64,000 nucleotides of DNA, from NCBI GenBank assembly GCA_009363875.1, contig CM018680.1, forward strand, positions 57,667,088 through 57,731,087, read 5' to 3'. The DNA comes from Mikania micrantha. Taxonomy: Eukaryota > Streptophyta > Magnoliopsida > Asterales > Asteraceae. The first letter of the stretch is position 1. Each line of letters starts with the position of its first letter. Below the pieces are notes generated by a model. The model was not told where the DNA came from. It did not search any database and saw only the letters and a list, made by a program, of their open reading frames with translations. The position numbers were made by a program, and so were the translations under genes. This document shows positions 11,198 to 22,218 of this stretch, piece after piece.

Positions 11198-12821
11198 CTG
11201 AGAAAAACATGCATTTAAACAAAGTCAACACTAGGTTGGTGAGTTCATAAGTAAGTAAATTGAAAACCATTGAATTGATCATGCACACATCCACAATGTC
11301 ATACTTGTTACTTGTAATACTTGTTTCATCTGTACCACCCAATGGCCTTTCCTTAGTTATATGTACAAGTAATGTATTACCTGATCAAGTATGCTTATAT
11401 ATAGGGAATCCTGAAAGGGTCAAGCCCAGACGCTATCCCACCACATACTCAGTCAAGTTCCACACCACTTGCGATACAACTAAAGATATCCATTTCCCCG
11501 CTTATTCATCTCGATTGATATGTATTCAGTTATTGTATTGATGATAGAATAATATATTGTATGGGGTTTAATTATCAAACCGAAGTATTGATAACCCTCG
11601 ATGTATTAAGGAATTTTAGATTAATATAATCCTGTCCTTGTATTATTCTATACTTGAGGTGGGTTAACTGATGATACTCTATTAAATATTAAGAGTGTGA
11701 GTTAACCCCTTGCAACTTGTCCTTGAACCATAGTGCATAGAGCCTAAAAGGAATCCATTGAAATCCTCACGTAATCAGATTTCAATGCATCCGATTTAAC
11801 TCTACCACTTTGCATGTCTATTGTCCTCAACGAAATCTATTACTAGTAGTGTAACATGAGAGCAGATCACCTTCTCAACCTACTAGTCAATAGGGTTTTC
11901 GCTGGATTAATTACTTATCACTGTAGATTAATATCACCATGTGTCGCTTACCAGAACCTGACTTGAGGTCGCCCTGTCACCGGTCATACGTTACCGGCCA
12001 TTGAATTGTTACGATCAACATACTAGCCCTACAAGCTAGAGGTTTGTCAAACCTATGGTACCACTATGCTATCGTCGGTTTAGTCACGTCAAACTAACTG
12101 GTCAGCGAATTAAAGGGACTTACATGATCAACTTGAAAAATTTGGCACATGATTGAAGTGATATAATGCAAACAGGTCAATAGTAACTAATTGTAATTGT
12201 ATTCACTTGTACTCTTGTTCTCATTGTCATATGTTCTCCGTGATATTAACAAATTTAAATAAGAACTAGTCTTATTAGATTATGCTAATTAATTGAGTGA
12301 ATGATGTTGTTATCATGAAATTATGTTATCATGATTATCATTCCATGCTACTTGTTCTTCTTGTAATATGTGTTGAGTTATAAGGTTAAGTATTATAAGA
12401 TCTAGTCTTATTACACTTATTTAACTCTTGTATTGAATGATGTAGTAAAGATATATTATCTTTATATCATTCTTGTGTTTTGCTCTTGTAATCATGTCAT
12501 CATGTTTCCTTGTAATTGTTACAATGTCATTTCTTGTAAGAATAACTAAGTGTTGTAAGAGTTAACTTACTACTAAGTTATTCTATTGTATCGATGAGTT
12601 ATGATATTAAAAATATCATCATCATCTTATCTTTCCTGTATTCTTGAATTCAAACAAGCATGCATACAATGATTTATGATAATAAGCAATTTAATATCAA
12701 ATAATCAAAGTATTAACAATATATAAGCAAAACTTTTAAATAAATAAAAGTATAGCATGTTTTCTCAGCCCCGAGAGTTTAAAATCAGTAAAGATTAAAG
12801 AAAAGGGGCATATGAACTCAC
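11198..12821 (-). other. Candidate leader intron in element 1 5' LTR
   Basis: On the minus strand ACAAG|GTGAGTTC at 12821 is a strong donor and CTCAG|GTGACGG at 11198 a strong acceptor, preceded by GTGTTGAC and a T-rich run. Both signals recur at matching positions in three other LTR families of this window. A stem GCCCC/GGGGC follows the donor (12809-12805 with 12772-12768). The 3' LTR has the same intron at 3635-2011. No transcript evidence is available here. Confidence 0.5.
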
Positions 12822-14360
12822 CTTGTAGTGATTGTGTTTGACTTAGCTTAACTGAAAGAATACACGCGCTCCGAGTTGTAATTGAGTTTGTTTTCACGAT
12901 CCTGTATTGATTTCATGATATTAACTTGTAAATATAAATCGTAAATGATGGGTGTGTGTGTGTGTTCGCTCTTATGTTTGTGTTAGCCTTAAGATTGGCC
13001 CACACGTGCAGGTCTCGGTCATCCTTCGGCCTCGATTCGATTGTTATATCATGTACTAACTCTTGCCCATTTTAAGTTAGTATTAATACATCGTGTTACT
13101 TGTTTTATGTATAGCTCCTCATAATCTCATGATGGGTTGTAACCAATTGATCTTGATTAGTTTCTAAATATAAGTTATACATGAGAATTAGAATCATTGC
13201 CCAATTTTATCATTACCTTTGTAGTATCAACTAAACCACCCCATACCTTTTTAACTTTGAAACTGATTAGTGTTCTTGTTTTACATTTCGAATTAGATGG
13301 CCGAATTAGTTGTGCTGTGTCCGAATGGTTATATGGCCAAATGAAGGTCATCGGGCCTTCTTGCTTGCTATTGGGCCAGGAAATTGTGTGTGTGGGCCAA
13401 TGGATTCACATGGTCTTGTCATTTCATTGGGCCGAATAACCCACTGGCTAATTTATGGAGCTGCAACAGGCCTTGGGCCAAAATCAGGGAATGGGCCACT
13501 TGACTTGATCAAGGAAATCTGTTGGGCTTCATATTTAGTATTGGGCCAGTCCCTTGGCCGGTTGGATCTCAAATGAGTCGGCCGAACAAGAAATGAGTGG
13601 TGAATTCAGCACTTAGGCTGTAGGGTTTTAGCAAATGAATGATGGTTCGAATAACTCAGTCGACCAAAGAAGGAGGGGGCTGGTCGAAAGAGAGGTCTGA
13701 TATGCCGAATGGGTCTTGGTTCGACTGGCTAGTGAGAGCGAGTTGGTTCTGTCGAATGGCTGCTGAGTGGCGAGTGAGTATCATGGTGGCCGAATGATGG
13801 AGGCTCGAATGAGAGATGGCCGATTGTGTAATCCCGACTGAAGATGGCGAATGGGCTTTGACCAGCGAATGAGGAAAGTCGAATGGAAGGTTGCCGAAGG
13901 GAGGGGCCATTCGACCTTGGCTCCTTCGGCCATAGGCCATTCGGCCTAGTGGCTCAGCCGTTCGCCTAGGGTTTCGGACCAGTGGGTAGTCGAACTAGGT
14001 GGTGGTGTTCCATGGTGTTAGTACTCAAGAGCTAGGTTTCGAGAGGTGAGGGTCTACAAGAACTCAGTCTAGAACCGGTTTAGTGTTTAGGTTGAACAAA
14101 AGGTGTAAAAACCCTAAACTTCGTGACAATAACAGCTCGTTTACCTTGGATCCAACGGGTTTCACTTCAGATCCGTTGTACTTTCGGATAGTAGAGGTTG
14201 AGAGCTTCAAGTAGGTTCAAGAATGGATGAATTTGGTGAAGAAATGAGAAAGTTATGAAGGTTTGAAGGTGTAAAAATGGTGGGTTTTTTCTAAACCGGG
14301 AATTTGGGTGTGAGGGAGGAAGAAGATGAGAAATAATGAGGAAAATGATCTCATTTAGTG

Positions 14361-14368
14361 TATTTATA
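14361..14368 (-). promoter_or_regulatory. TATA box of element 1 5' LTR
   Basis: The minus strand reads TATAAATA inside GGGTATAAATACACT, about 780 bp into the LTR from its 5' end. That leaves about 3.5 kb of R-U5 leader downstream. The equivalent in the other LTR is at 5183-5190. The start site itself cannot be seen. Confidence 0.65.
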
Positions 14369-15586
14369 CCCCGAGCGTGTTCGGGTTCGTTTTCGTTGCT
14401 CGGTTCGCACTTCGTTACGTTTCCGGAAAATTACGCGTAATTTAAATGGTTTTAAATAAAAGAATTTAATTTAATTAATTTGATGAGTTTCAAAATTGTA
14501 AAATGTTATTTATTTGATTCTATTCAATTATTTTCGATCGTGACGAGTTTTCGTTTTCGTTTCGTCAGATCGCGTCACCTTCGCGCGTAATTCGTTCGAA
14601 TCGTCACCCGAACGAATACGACGATGGTTTTGCTTTCTGACTTTTGTTTTCTACTTTTCAGTCATTATTTCAGAACTCTGAACTCACAGATATGTTTGTG
14701 TGAATCGTCACTCACGCAAACACGCTGTCAGTTCGTTATTCTGAAATAACACTGCATTTATGTTTAAATTGTGTTTCCTCACTGTCGGACTCAACTAAAC
14801 ATCCTGTTTTCATATTGTTATTGTACTGACTTGTCGGCCATCTGATTCCTGTCATCTGTGGACATCAGATCGCAACTGATATGTTTTCGTTGTTCACTTG
14901 TAAACTGTTGTTTCCTGTGATTCGTTGTGTTAACTGTACTTAAGTTTTCACTTAAATACACACAACTATTGTTTCAAATGTATGTTGTACTTACTGTATT
15001 TGAGTTTACACAAAAATACGTACAACTGTGTATTGTATTTTGAATTATGATAACACATTCACTGTTCATGTACTTGTATATACACATAGTATAAAGTGAG
15101 AGTACACGTACCGTACGGACTTGCCGGACGATCTGGTACTTGATGTTACACAATGTGTTATATCAAATTAAGGACCGTCATTTAATACATATAATCTATG
15201 ACCAAATGGATAATCACAAACTAACAATTACGTACCAAGCATAAAAATCACGGACCACGTAAATTCTTTTTTAATAAACTATAACAATACTATACTCAAA
15301 TTAAAAATAATAAAATTCTCGATTTTATGATGCAGTTTTTTTTAAAAAAAATTTTAAACATTTAAAAGTTATTCAATTTGCAAGAAGATGGTGGAACTTA
15401 TTTTACCCACAAAAAAGTCAATAAATATAGACAATTCCTTTTTTGCCCTTTTATCTTTAATTAACAGAAGTTTTAAACAAAATGTGGGAACCACTAGATC
15501 TTAACCATTGATTTATTTGATCAAATGTCCAAAATCCTTCCTATCCTTCTCATGTTAAACATCCTTTGTATTGGATCCGCCTCCTA

Positions 15587-15592
<6 letters not shown>

Positions 15593-15622
<30 letters not shown>

Positions 15623-15735
15623 TGTATGTATGTATGTATGTATGTATGTATGTATGTATGTATGTATGTATGTATGTATGTATGTATGTATGTATGTATG
15701 TATGTATGTATGTATGTATGTATGTATGTGTGTGT
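15593..15735. repeat. (ATGT)n microsatellite, about 34 units
   Basis: An uninterrupted TATG/ATGT run that passes at its right end into TGTGTG and TATATA. It separates element D from foldback C. All three plus-strand frames through it read Met-Tyr-Val-Cys repeats and are not genes. The duplicate at 21374-21400 has only a few units. Confidence 0.95.
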
Positions 15736-15738
15736 GTA

Positions 15739-15970
15739 TATATGGGTTGTATAATATGAAAACCCGATCTTAAAAAGAAACTCTTAAATGCTATATCAAC
15801 AATTGATTTGAAATCTTAAAAATAAATATGTGGTATGTATTAGCCCGCATTAAAATTGATTTGCTTATTAAAACCCAATTTTTTATTCAGGTTTAATGTA
15901 GATCACATATTTATTTTGTAGATTCTAAATCAATGGCTCATATAGGGTTTAAATGTTTTCTCATATAATA
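15739..15970. mobile_element. Foldback MITE C, copy 1
   Basis: Left arm (ATATGAAAACCCGATCTTAA onward) and right arm (reverse complement beginning near ATATTATATGAGAAAAC) pair imperfectly over about 105 bp, including AATAAATATGTG in both. It is flanked by TA-rich tracts. Other copies are at 21413-21640, 21690-21905 and 28950-29140. Confidence 0.65.
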
Positions 15971-15980
15971 TATATATATA

Positions 15981-16010
15981 CTAGTGAGATGCCCGCGCGA
16001 TACGGCGAGA
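15981..16010 (-). mobile_element. Helitron 3' terminus (minus strand)
   Basis: Read on the minus strand, a GC-rich imperfect hairpin (CGCCGTATCGCGCGGGC) is followed by CATCTCACTAG and then T. A hairpin about ten bases before CTAG|T is the Helitron 3' signature. The 5' TC end was not located; a later LTR fragment from about 16550 probably interrupts the element. Confidence 0.5.
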
Positions 16011-16244
16011 AACATAACACTTAAGTTGGTGATTTTAAAGGTTTGCATGGTTCGTTTTTTAGCATAAAAACAATTTTTTTAACTTAGTAGTTAACTAAAA
16101 ATGACTAACATAAAAGGCCAAATGTGCCAAAAATGTCAAGATGTGATTAATTTGTTTTGAGAGGTTTTCTTTTATAATCACCCTATCACACATAAATTAT
16201 TATAAGCTACCAATGTGAGACAAAATGAAAGTATAAAAAAACTT

Positions 16245-16466
16245 TTAAATTATATTTAAAAAGTTGTACCATATGCTATAAGAGTTGTCATTATTCGGCA
16301 CTAGTCCCATCGTCATAGATTTTATAACGCTTAACCAAACTGGGTTAAATCTTGGTATGTTACCCTTGGCATCTTTTGTTATTATGTTTAAGAGACCAAC
16401 TCCATGTTGTATAAAATCCGTTAGTTCCATAGAATTTCCATCACCTTTGTAGTAACACATAACCAT
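16245..16466 (-). CDS. Unrecognised 73-codon ORF inside the presumed Helitron
   Basis: An open frame with varied, non-repetitive composition, on the same strand as the adjacent Helitron end. No signal peptide, membrane segment or known motif is evident, and an in-frame stop lies shortly upstream of the first Met. It could be a captured host exon or a chance frame; length alone does not distinguish them in AT-rich DNA. I do not recognise the protein. Confidence 0.2.
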   Translation of the reverse strand: MVMCYYKGDGNSMELTDFIQHGVGLLNIITKDAKGNIPRFNPVWLSVIKSMTMGLVPNNDNSYSIWYNFLNII

Positions 16467-16549
16467 GTAGTGATTTATACCTATTATCCTAATTAAATGA
16501 TTTTAGTGTGTTAGATCATCTCAATACCCATGAGAGCCGAATAATCACT

Positions 16550-18512
16550 TAGAACATTTTAATTGTGTGGGCCAATTGGGCCGAATGGTTTGTTGGGCTC
16601 GGCCAAATGCACAATGGACCATCATAAAGTTTGGGCCTATCAAGGTCTTTGGGCCGTTTGTTATCCTTGCATGGGCCGAGAATGGGCCAATCAATTGGGC
16701 TAGGTCGAGGGGTTTGGGCTGGTAATTGTGAGCCAAAGGGCATATCATGTGGGCCAATTTAAATGCTTGGGCCGTATGTTTCATGATGACCATCATGTTC
16801 CAAGTAACCGGGGCTTAGTCCGATCAAGGTAGGTTAAGGTTCCATTCCAGCGAACCTATCAGTTTGGTAGGCTGAGGTTCGGCCCTACTTTGCCCCTAGC
16901 GAACCTTTAGGTTCGTTGGTGGTTATTGTTCGGCTAACAGGCAGCAGGTTCGTTTGGATGGAAAGGTTCGTGGCATAGGGTTCGGTTGTTGCTTCTGGGT
17001 CGTCTGTCACAGGATGGTTCGCAGGCTAGAGGGTTCGGCCATAGATAGATTCGGCTGCTGTCTAAGGTTCTTGGGAGTTAGCCCCTAAGGTTCGGGAACC
17101 TATGGTTCGTCTAGGGTTCGTTCATTGCACTGGCTTCGGCCGAACACAGGTTCGGTGGTCGATGGTTCGTGGCACACTCGCTCAGGTTCGTGGCATCACA
17201 TGGATCGGCCGACCTCATGCAGGTTCGCCTACATCAGGTAGGTTCGCCTACACCAAGCAGGTTCGCCATCATCATGCAGACCTGATCGTGATTCAGCCAT
17301 CTCACGAACTTGTACTTGCTTCATCATCTTCGTCAAGTAGGCTGTTCCTATGGTGGTTTACACATCGTGGGTGTACCAGAAAGGTTTTTCGAAGGTGTGT
17401 GGGTCGAAGTATATGGTGGTTAAAAAGCTAAGATAGTGTTCTAACAAAAAGGGCCGAAAACCCTAAGTTTTATGTGATTCAAGACTTCATACCTCAAAAA
17501 TGGCTGGTTAAATCTCCAGATCGGTTGTACTTCTAGGTAGAGGGCTTCAAGAGCTTCGCGTGGACACCAAGAACGCGTGATTTCGTCAAGAAAAGAGTGA
17601 GTTGTGATCGTTTGAAAATCGGTTATTCTAGAGAGAGAGAGAACCGTTTGAGAGCTTTTAGGGAGAGAAAGAGATGGTGAAAATGAGGTGAAAGCCTCTT
17701 TCAAGGCTTTAAATACACCGAGGGTTTTCGGGTTCATTTCGGTTGTTCGTTTCTCGTCTTCGTTGCGTTTCCGGATTGTAGCGCGCGCTTTTAGTAATTT
17801 AAATAAAAAGGAGTTTATTTTAAACATTTGGAAGGTGGTTATTTCAAGTAAATAGTTTAATTATTATTTTCTTAAATTATTTCTCACAAGTTATTATTTT
17901 TACGCGTTTTGTTATTGATTTCGCGAATTCTACGTGTTTTAATTAAAATAGTTTCCTTTTAATTCATTTCTGATGAGTTTCTTAATTGTAAAACATGAAA
18001 TATTATACTTCCTTAAATTTATTATCGTTCGTATCGTCTTTGTTTTCGTTTCGTCAGAAAACGTCACTTACGCGCGTTTTCGTACAGAGCGCTAACTGTA
18101 CGAACACGATCGTACATTTCACTTTCTGCTTTTGTTTCCTACTGTTCAGTCATCATTTCATACCGTTAAACTTTCAGAGCTATTCGTACAGATCGTCACC
18201 TGTACGAATAATTCGTCGGTTTAGCATTCTGTAACAACAACTGTCATAGTTTTGTTCTGTTTATCCTCGCATACGTTTATACATACTAGCATCAAATCAA
18301 GTATCTGTGTGTCAGTTTTGTGTTGTATGATATGTTTCTGACTGTTAAACCCTAAGGTTTTAAATCAGATTTCAGACAATCGCATAATAGTTTAGTGTTA
18401 AGCCTCAAGTATAAATAGTATCAACATAGTTTCGCGTAATGTGTACCTAAGTTACTGTGCACTTTACTGTGCAAATTACTGTTCCGGTAACGATTCCGGC
18501 ACAGATGTTACA
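16550..18512 (-). repeat. Truncated gypsy LTR (U3-R part, minus strand)
   Basis: The right end on the minus strand is TGTAACATCTGTGCCGGAAT, closely matching the LTR start of element 2 (36564). It includes a promoter-like region near 17700-17770, a tract rich in spaced GGTTCG (about 16840-17280) and GGGCC-rich DNA (16560-16760), in the same order as in the LTR of element 1. The U5 end and primer site are missing, and the left boundary is uncertain. The ORF at 17102-17431 lies in the GGTTCG tract and is not a gene. Confidence 0.7.
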
Positions 18513-19356
18513 TGTGTGTAATTGAATTATATTTAAACAAGTCAAAACGAGTAACTATCTGAGTGAGCAACAAGCAACCTTACGTTAGCTTGCGTTTGGC
18601 TCGTTTAGAAATCGAGCCAAGTATGCTCTGCTTGTTTACAACCAAACGAAATTTGTACGATTATTTTTCGGGCTCTTTCTAAGCAAGTTTCAAAGTAACG
18701 AGCTTGTTGCATAGTCTTGTTCTCCCATTTTGGAAACAACCCTCGTATCCATCATCGTCATTTCCATCACATAAGAAAAAAGTTTCTGAGGCAACATTAT
18801 TAAAGTACCTAAAACATTAATCATAATGAGCTGAAAGATCCACCTTTTACATGCCATTATTAATCTTTTTTAAGTGACATCTAACATCAATTTTTTTTAA
18901 CAGCCAGAAAAAAATTAAATATCTAAACAGTGACGGAGCTTCAAACTATTTTTAGCGGGGCAAAAATTTACGTGACCTAATTTTTTTCAATCTATCGTTA
19001 TGTCTCGGTCACTCGGGTTAAATTTTCGGGTCAATGATTCGGGTCAAATCGGGTCAAACAATAAAAATACAAATAAATAATAATTATCATTATGCGTGAA
19101 AAAAGAATAAATATCTTAAACAAGAATTGCAATTCATTTCGACAACCTTTGAGATTAGCTAAGGATTTTTTACGTTTATCTTGAATTACATCAACAATGT
19201 CTTCATCAAACAAGTATCTGGGGTGGGTGGTGGCCTGGAACATGTGGTGGTGGACTGGTGGGGACGGAATTCATGAAAGAAAATGCTCTGCGATCGGAAA
19301 GAAAAAATAAAGAAATTAGGGTATGTATGAAGAAATCAGGAGAGGAGAGATTTAAA
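18513..19356. other. Unresolved repeat-like DNA, possible old DNA-transposon remnant
   Basis: AACAGTGACGGAGCTT at about 18926 followed by GCGGGGC resembles the termini of degenerate plant DNA transposons (inference). The minus-strand frame 19243-19031 begins with plausible protein sequence but dissolves into hydrophobic AT-rich codons. No gene is supported. Confidence 0.3.
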
Positions 19357-19365
19357 TATTTAGGA

Positions 19366-19641
19366 GAGTAAATTACGGTTTTGACACATGTGGTTTAAAT
19401 ATTTTAACTATTTCAACCAAAAATAGAATCTTCTATCAATGAAGCCTCTGTGGTTTAAAAACTAACGGTTGTGACCCCTAACCATAGTTAGGTCTGAGGG
19501 TCAAAACCGTTAGAATAGTCAAGTTTGGGGGCCAAAACCGTTAGTTGTTTAAACCACAGGAGCTGTAATGATAGAAGATTTTATTTTGGGTTGAATCAGT
19601 TAAAATACTTAAACTACAAGTGCCAAAACCGTAATTTACTC
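19366..19641. mobile_element. MITE E, complete copy
   Basis: 276 bp with termini GAGTAAATTACGGTTTTG and its inverse CAAAACCGTAATTTACTC. The two arms pair along most of their length (GTGGTTTAAA against TTTAAACCAC, and so on). The 9-bp target duplication TATTTAGGA is perfect at 19357-19365 and 19642-19650, typical of Mutator-like MITEs. Confidence 0.85.
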
Positions 19642-19987
19642 TATTTAGGAGAAATAAAGGGAACAAAAAAATTAGAGATTTTAATATGCGGGTAACTTTT
19701 GAATTTAATTTTTTATTTACCAATTACAAAAAAAAAGAATATTTAGAAGAGATGGTAGTATATTTTTTTTTTAAATGAAGGGGACGAAATCAATTTTTTT
19801 AAAAAAAATTAACCTTTCGGCCCGAAAATTAACACTACTGACGAAAAAAAGAAGGGGGGCGTCCCTTCATACCTTCGCCCCTGTATCTAAAGAAAGAATA
19901 TTTTTGTTTAGGAAAGAAGTTAAACCAAAGAATGTTACAATACTTGATGTATATAAAAGAAAACATGTTTTAACATCCCAATATCCT

Positions 19988-20440
19988 CACTACACCATTT
20001 AGGGCCTATCCTGACAAAAGTTTTACAACCTGTCCCGACGATTTTTCGTCTATATAGATTCATAACAATAGAGTACAAAGTCGTCGGTATAGTGTTCGTC
20101 GGTAAAAAGTAAGGCTATATCGACAACATGTCGTAGGTATTGAATAAAAAATTAGATTTTTTTTTGTGTGTGCCAACGACAAATAGTCGAAAGAAGTTAA
20201 AAACAAAAAAATAAAATATCTGAAAAAACCTACGCCAACGACTTTTAGTAGGTTTAGAGTGCCTTTTGAGAAGAAGTAACCTGTGCCAACGATATGTCGT
20301 CAGGGCATGTTAAAATCATTGTTTTCAGCTTCTTTCTGTTTCAATCATCCATTAATATTTCCAATTTAGCATGTGCCGACTACATGTTGGTGGGACAAAT
20401 CGGAAAAAAAATGAGCGGAATCTCAACCCGGAGGGTAGAA
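19988..20440 (+). mobile_element. CACTA transposon end, copy 2
   Basis: Starts CACTACACCATTT and carries the same CCAACGAC and GTCGTCGG subterminal motifs as 594-1020. One-ended, as in copy 1. The frame 20294-20500 merely runs through these repeats into the TA tract. Confidence 0.6.
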
Positions 20441-20449
20441 AAAGCTTTG

Positions 20450-20499
<50 letters not shown>
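20450..20499. repeat. (TA)n microsatellite left of foldback B
   Basis: An almost pure TA run. A similar run at 20904-20955 lies on the other side of foldback B. At the matching place in copy 1 there is only one short run (about 1021-1033). Confidence 0.9.
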
Positions 20500-20502
<3 letters not shown>

Positions 20503-20900
20503 AGAGGATCAAATGTTAACCCTCCCTTATAGCGTTAACCGCTTAACCCTAGCGTTTTTTGCCCGAATCCTAAATTTTTTTTTCATGGTTTTTATTATGT
20601 AAAAATAGGGGGGGTTTCTTTTTTGTGTTTTTGCCAATTCATCACCGTTTAGAAGTTATTGTAAGTGTAAGTTACTTACACTTACTTACATTTACTGCAT
20701 CAGATACGGAAATGTAAGTAAATGTAAGTAACTTACACTTACAATAACTTCTAAACGGTGATGAATTAGCAAAAACACAAAAAAGAAATCCCCCCTATTT
20801 TTACATAATAAAAACCATGAAAAAAAAAATTAGGATTCGGGCAAAAAACGCTAGGGTTAAGCGGTTAACGCTATAAGGGAGGGTTAACAATGGAACCTTC

Positions 20901-20903
<3 letters not shown>
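20500..20903. mobile_element. Foldback MITE B, near-perfect 400-bp hairpin
   Basis: Both arms of about 190 bp are nearly identical in inverse order. TTAACCCTCCCTTATAGCG begins near 20517 and its inverse lies near 20870-20888; AACTTCTAAACGGTGATGAA at 20747-20766 answers the left arm near 20643-20662. The termini are GGGAGAGGATC and (inverse) GGGGAAGGTTC. It is inserted in a TA microsatellite, and copy 1 provides the empty site. There is no coding capacity. Confidence 0.85.
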
Positions 20904-20955
<52 letters not shown>

Positions 20956-21370
20956 GGGCATGTATAAAATAGAAACCCATTTGAGTTGAGAAAACCTTAG
21001 GAAACCCTATGTAAAAAAGCTTTTTTTTTAAATTTTTTTATAGTTTTGTAACATTATTAGGGAGGGTCATTTTTATAAAAAAAAAGGCGCCGACCCAATG
21101 TTTTTAAAAAAAATAATAATTTGTAAACGATGTAACATAGATGGAACCCCTTCTTCCAGGTCTGTACAGCTGTGTTACGTCTGTGTTAAATCGTTTACAA
21201 ATTATATTTTTTTAAAAAGTTTTGTCGGTGTTTTTTTCATTTTTTTATAAAATTGACCCTAATGATGTTAGAAAACTGTAAAAAAATAAAAAAAAAGATT
21301 TGTTTACATTGTTTTTTTCAAGGTTTCCAAAGTTTCCTTAACTAAGTGTGGTTTCTAAAATAATCATCCC
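20956..21370. mobile_element. Foldback MITE A, copy 2
   Basis: Near-identical to 1034-1453, with the same paired arms around 21120-21202. Bordered by TA and TATG tracts. Confidence 0.7.
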
Positions 21371-21412
21371 CTATATATGTATGTATGTATGTATATGTTT
21401 GTGTGTGTATAT

Positions 21413-21630
21413 ATGAGTTGTATAATATGAAACCTGATCTTAAAAAGAAACCCTTAAACGTTATATCAACCATTGATTTGAAATCTTAAAAATAAATATG
21501 TGGTATGTATTAGCCCGCATTAAAATTGATTTGTTTAACCCAATTTTTTATTCAGGTTTAATGTAGATCACATATTTATGTTATAAATTCTAAATCAATG
21601 GCTCACATAGGTTTAAGTGTTTTCTCATAC

Positions 21631-21640
<10 letters not shown>
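21413..21640. mobile_element. Foldback MITE C, copy 2
   Basis: Matches 15739-15970 throughout, with paired arms and TA-rich borders. Confidence 0.65.
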
Positions 21641-21687
<47 letters not shown>

Positions 21688-21905
21688 AAGATTTTATCTT
21701 GTGAAAACTCGATTTTAAAGAGAACCATTGAACCATATTTGAGCAATTAATTTGGAACCTTGAAAATAACGTGTTTTCCACATTAAATTGAATAAAAAAT
21801 TAGGATTTTAATAAAAATATGGTTTAACGTGAAACACATGTTTATTTTCAAAGATTGCAAATTAATGACACACGTAGGTTTAAGGATTTTATTTATAAAA
21901 TCGGT
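21640..21905. repeat. (TA)n(GA)n tract and divergent foldback C, copy 3
   Basis: A TA run followed by a GA run (about 21640-21690), then a diverged relative of foldback C. GTGAAAACTCGATTTTAAAG at the left is answered near 21895-21915. The middle is poorly conserved. Confidence 0.5.
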
Positions 21906-22164
21906 TTTATAATGTAGTCCATATATACTCATTCATTATTTCATTAAAAAGATATTTATTTAAGGTTTTAATTGCCATTAAATCTATAAAAATATCTGTT
22001 GAAATTATATTCATTCCAAATTAAATCAATCCGTCTTAGACGCTTGTTGCTTTGGTGGTGGGGATGTAGTAATAAACAAAAACGCGTCATCCATATTGAC
22101 AAAATCCAGCTAAAAGAAAAATTCAAACACGTAATTAAATAATCAATCCATCCAACCACATCCT

Positions 22165-22171
22165 TATAAAT
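22165..22171 (+). promoter_or_regulatory. TATA box of the small gene
   Basis: TATAAAT lies 48 bp upstream of the ATG at 22219. That is consistent with a start of transcription near 22195-22205 and a very short 5' leader. Confidence 0.45.
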
Positions 22172-22218
22172 CAATCAATCACCATAAACACAAAATTTCA
22201 CCACAAACCAAATTAAAA

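Larger units (their letters stand above)
1648..15150 (-). mobile_element. Element 1: full-length Ty3/gypsy chromovirus (Tekay/Del-like)
   Basis: A complete LTR retrotransposon of 13,503 bp in minus orientation. It is bounded by TG...CA LTR ends and a perfect 5-bp target duplication CAATG (1643-1647 and 15151-15155). In element order it has: 5' LTR 10835-15150, iMet primer site 10819-10831, gag-pro-RT frame 10667-8304, rest of pol 8300-6027, polypurine tract at 5973-5982 and 3' LTR 1648-5972. The C-terminal chromodomain, single gag-pol frame and 4.3-kb LTRs fit the Tekay/Del clade of chromoviruses; the clade is assigned from these family traits, not from a tree. The two LTRs differ by eye in only two bases and three small indels, so the insertion is very recent. 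The one coding defect seen is an in-frame TAG at 8304-8306. Confidence 0.95.
10835..15150 (-). repeat. Element 1, 5' LTR (4316 bp)
   Basis: Promoter-bearing LTR of element 1. Compared by eye with 1648-5972 it has a 10-bp deletion near 13738, one A less near 11205, one extra GT unit near 12960, and two substitutions (14694 and 14877). These indels account exactly for the 9-bp length difference. Confidence 0.95.
1465..15584. mobile_element. Foldback/TIR element D, split by retrotransposon element 1
   Basis: The left end GGGGCCGGTTATTGTACAAA and the right end (reverse complement AGGAGGCGGATCCAATACAA) are imperfect terminal inverted repeats that continue through TTAACRTGAGAAG. Both ends abut TA or TATG microsatellite. 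Without element 1 and its target duplication, D is about 612 bp (1465-1647 plus 15156-15584). Inside are spaced copies of AATCACGGACCA (near 1588, 1633 and 15248). In the duplicate segment at 19391-21640, foldback A passes straight into foldback C through a TATG tract with no D, which is a paralogous empty site. Confidence 0.6.
19391..21640. repeat. Segmental duplication, copy 2 (of 1-1460 plus 15590-15970)
   Basis: Same order of parts as copy 1: MITE E, spacer, CACTA end, TA tract, foldback A, TATG tract, foldback C. Differences are a roughly 35-bp extra block near 20128-20163, foldback B plus long TA tracts at 20450-20955, and absence of element D with its retrotransposon. Many single-base differences show the duplication is not recent. 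Confidence 0.8.

Noticed and set aside
15525..15773. Overlapping ORFs with Met-Tyr-Val-Cys repeats
   Set aside because: They are translations of the ATGT microsatellite in three frames.
17102..17431. 109-codon ORF in the truncated LTR
   Set aside because: It lies wholly in the GGTTCG-rich LTR tract, which is non-coding in its relatives.
16508..18517. TGTGT on both sides of the truncated LTR as a target duplication
   Set aside because: The left side is not followed by a TG...CA LTR end, so the match is probably chance.
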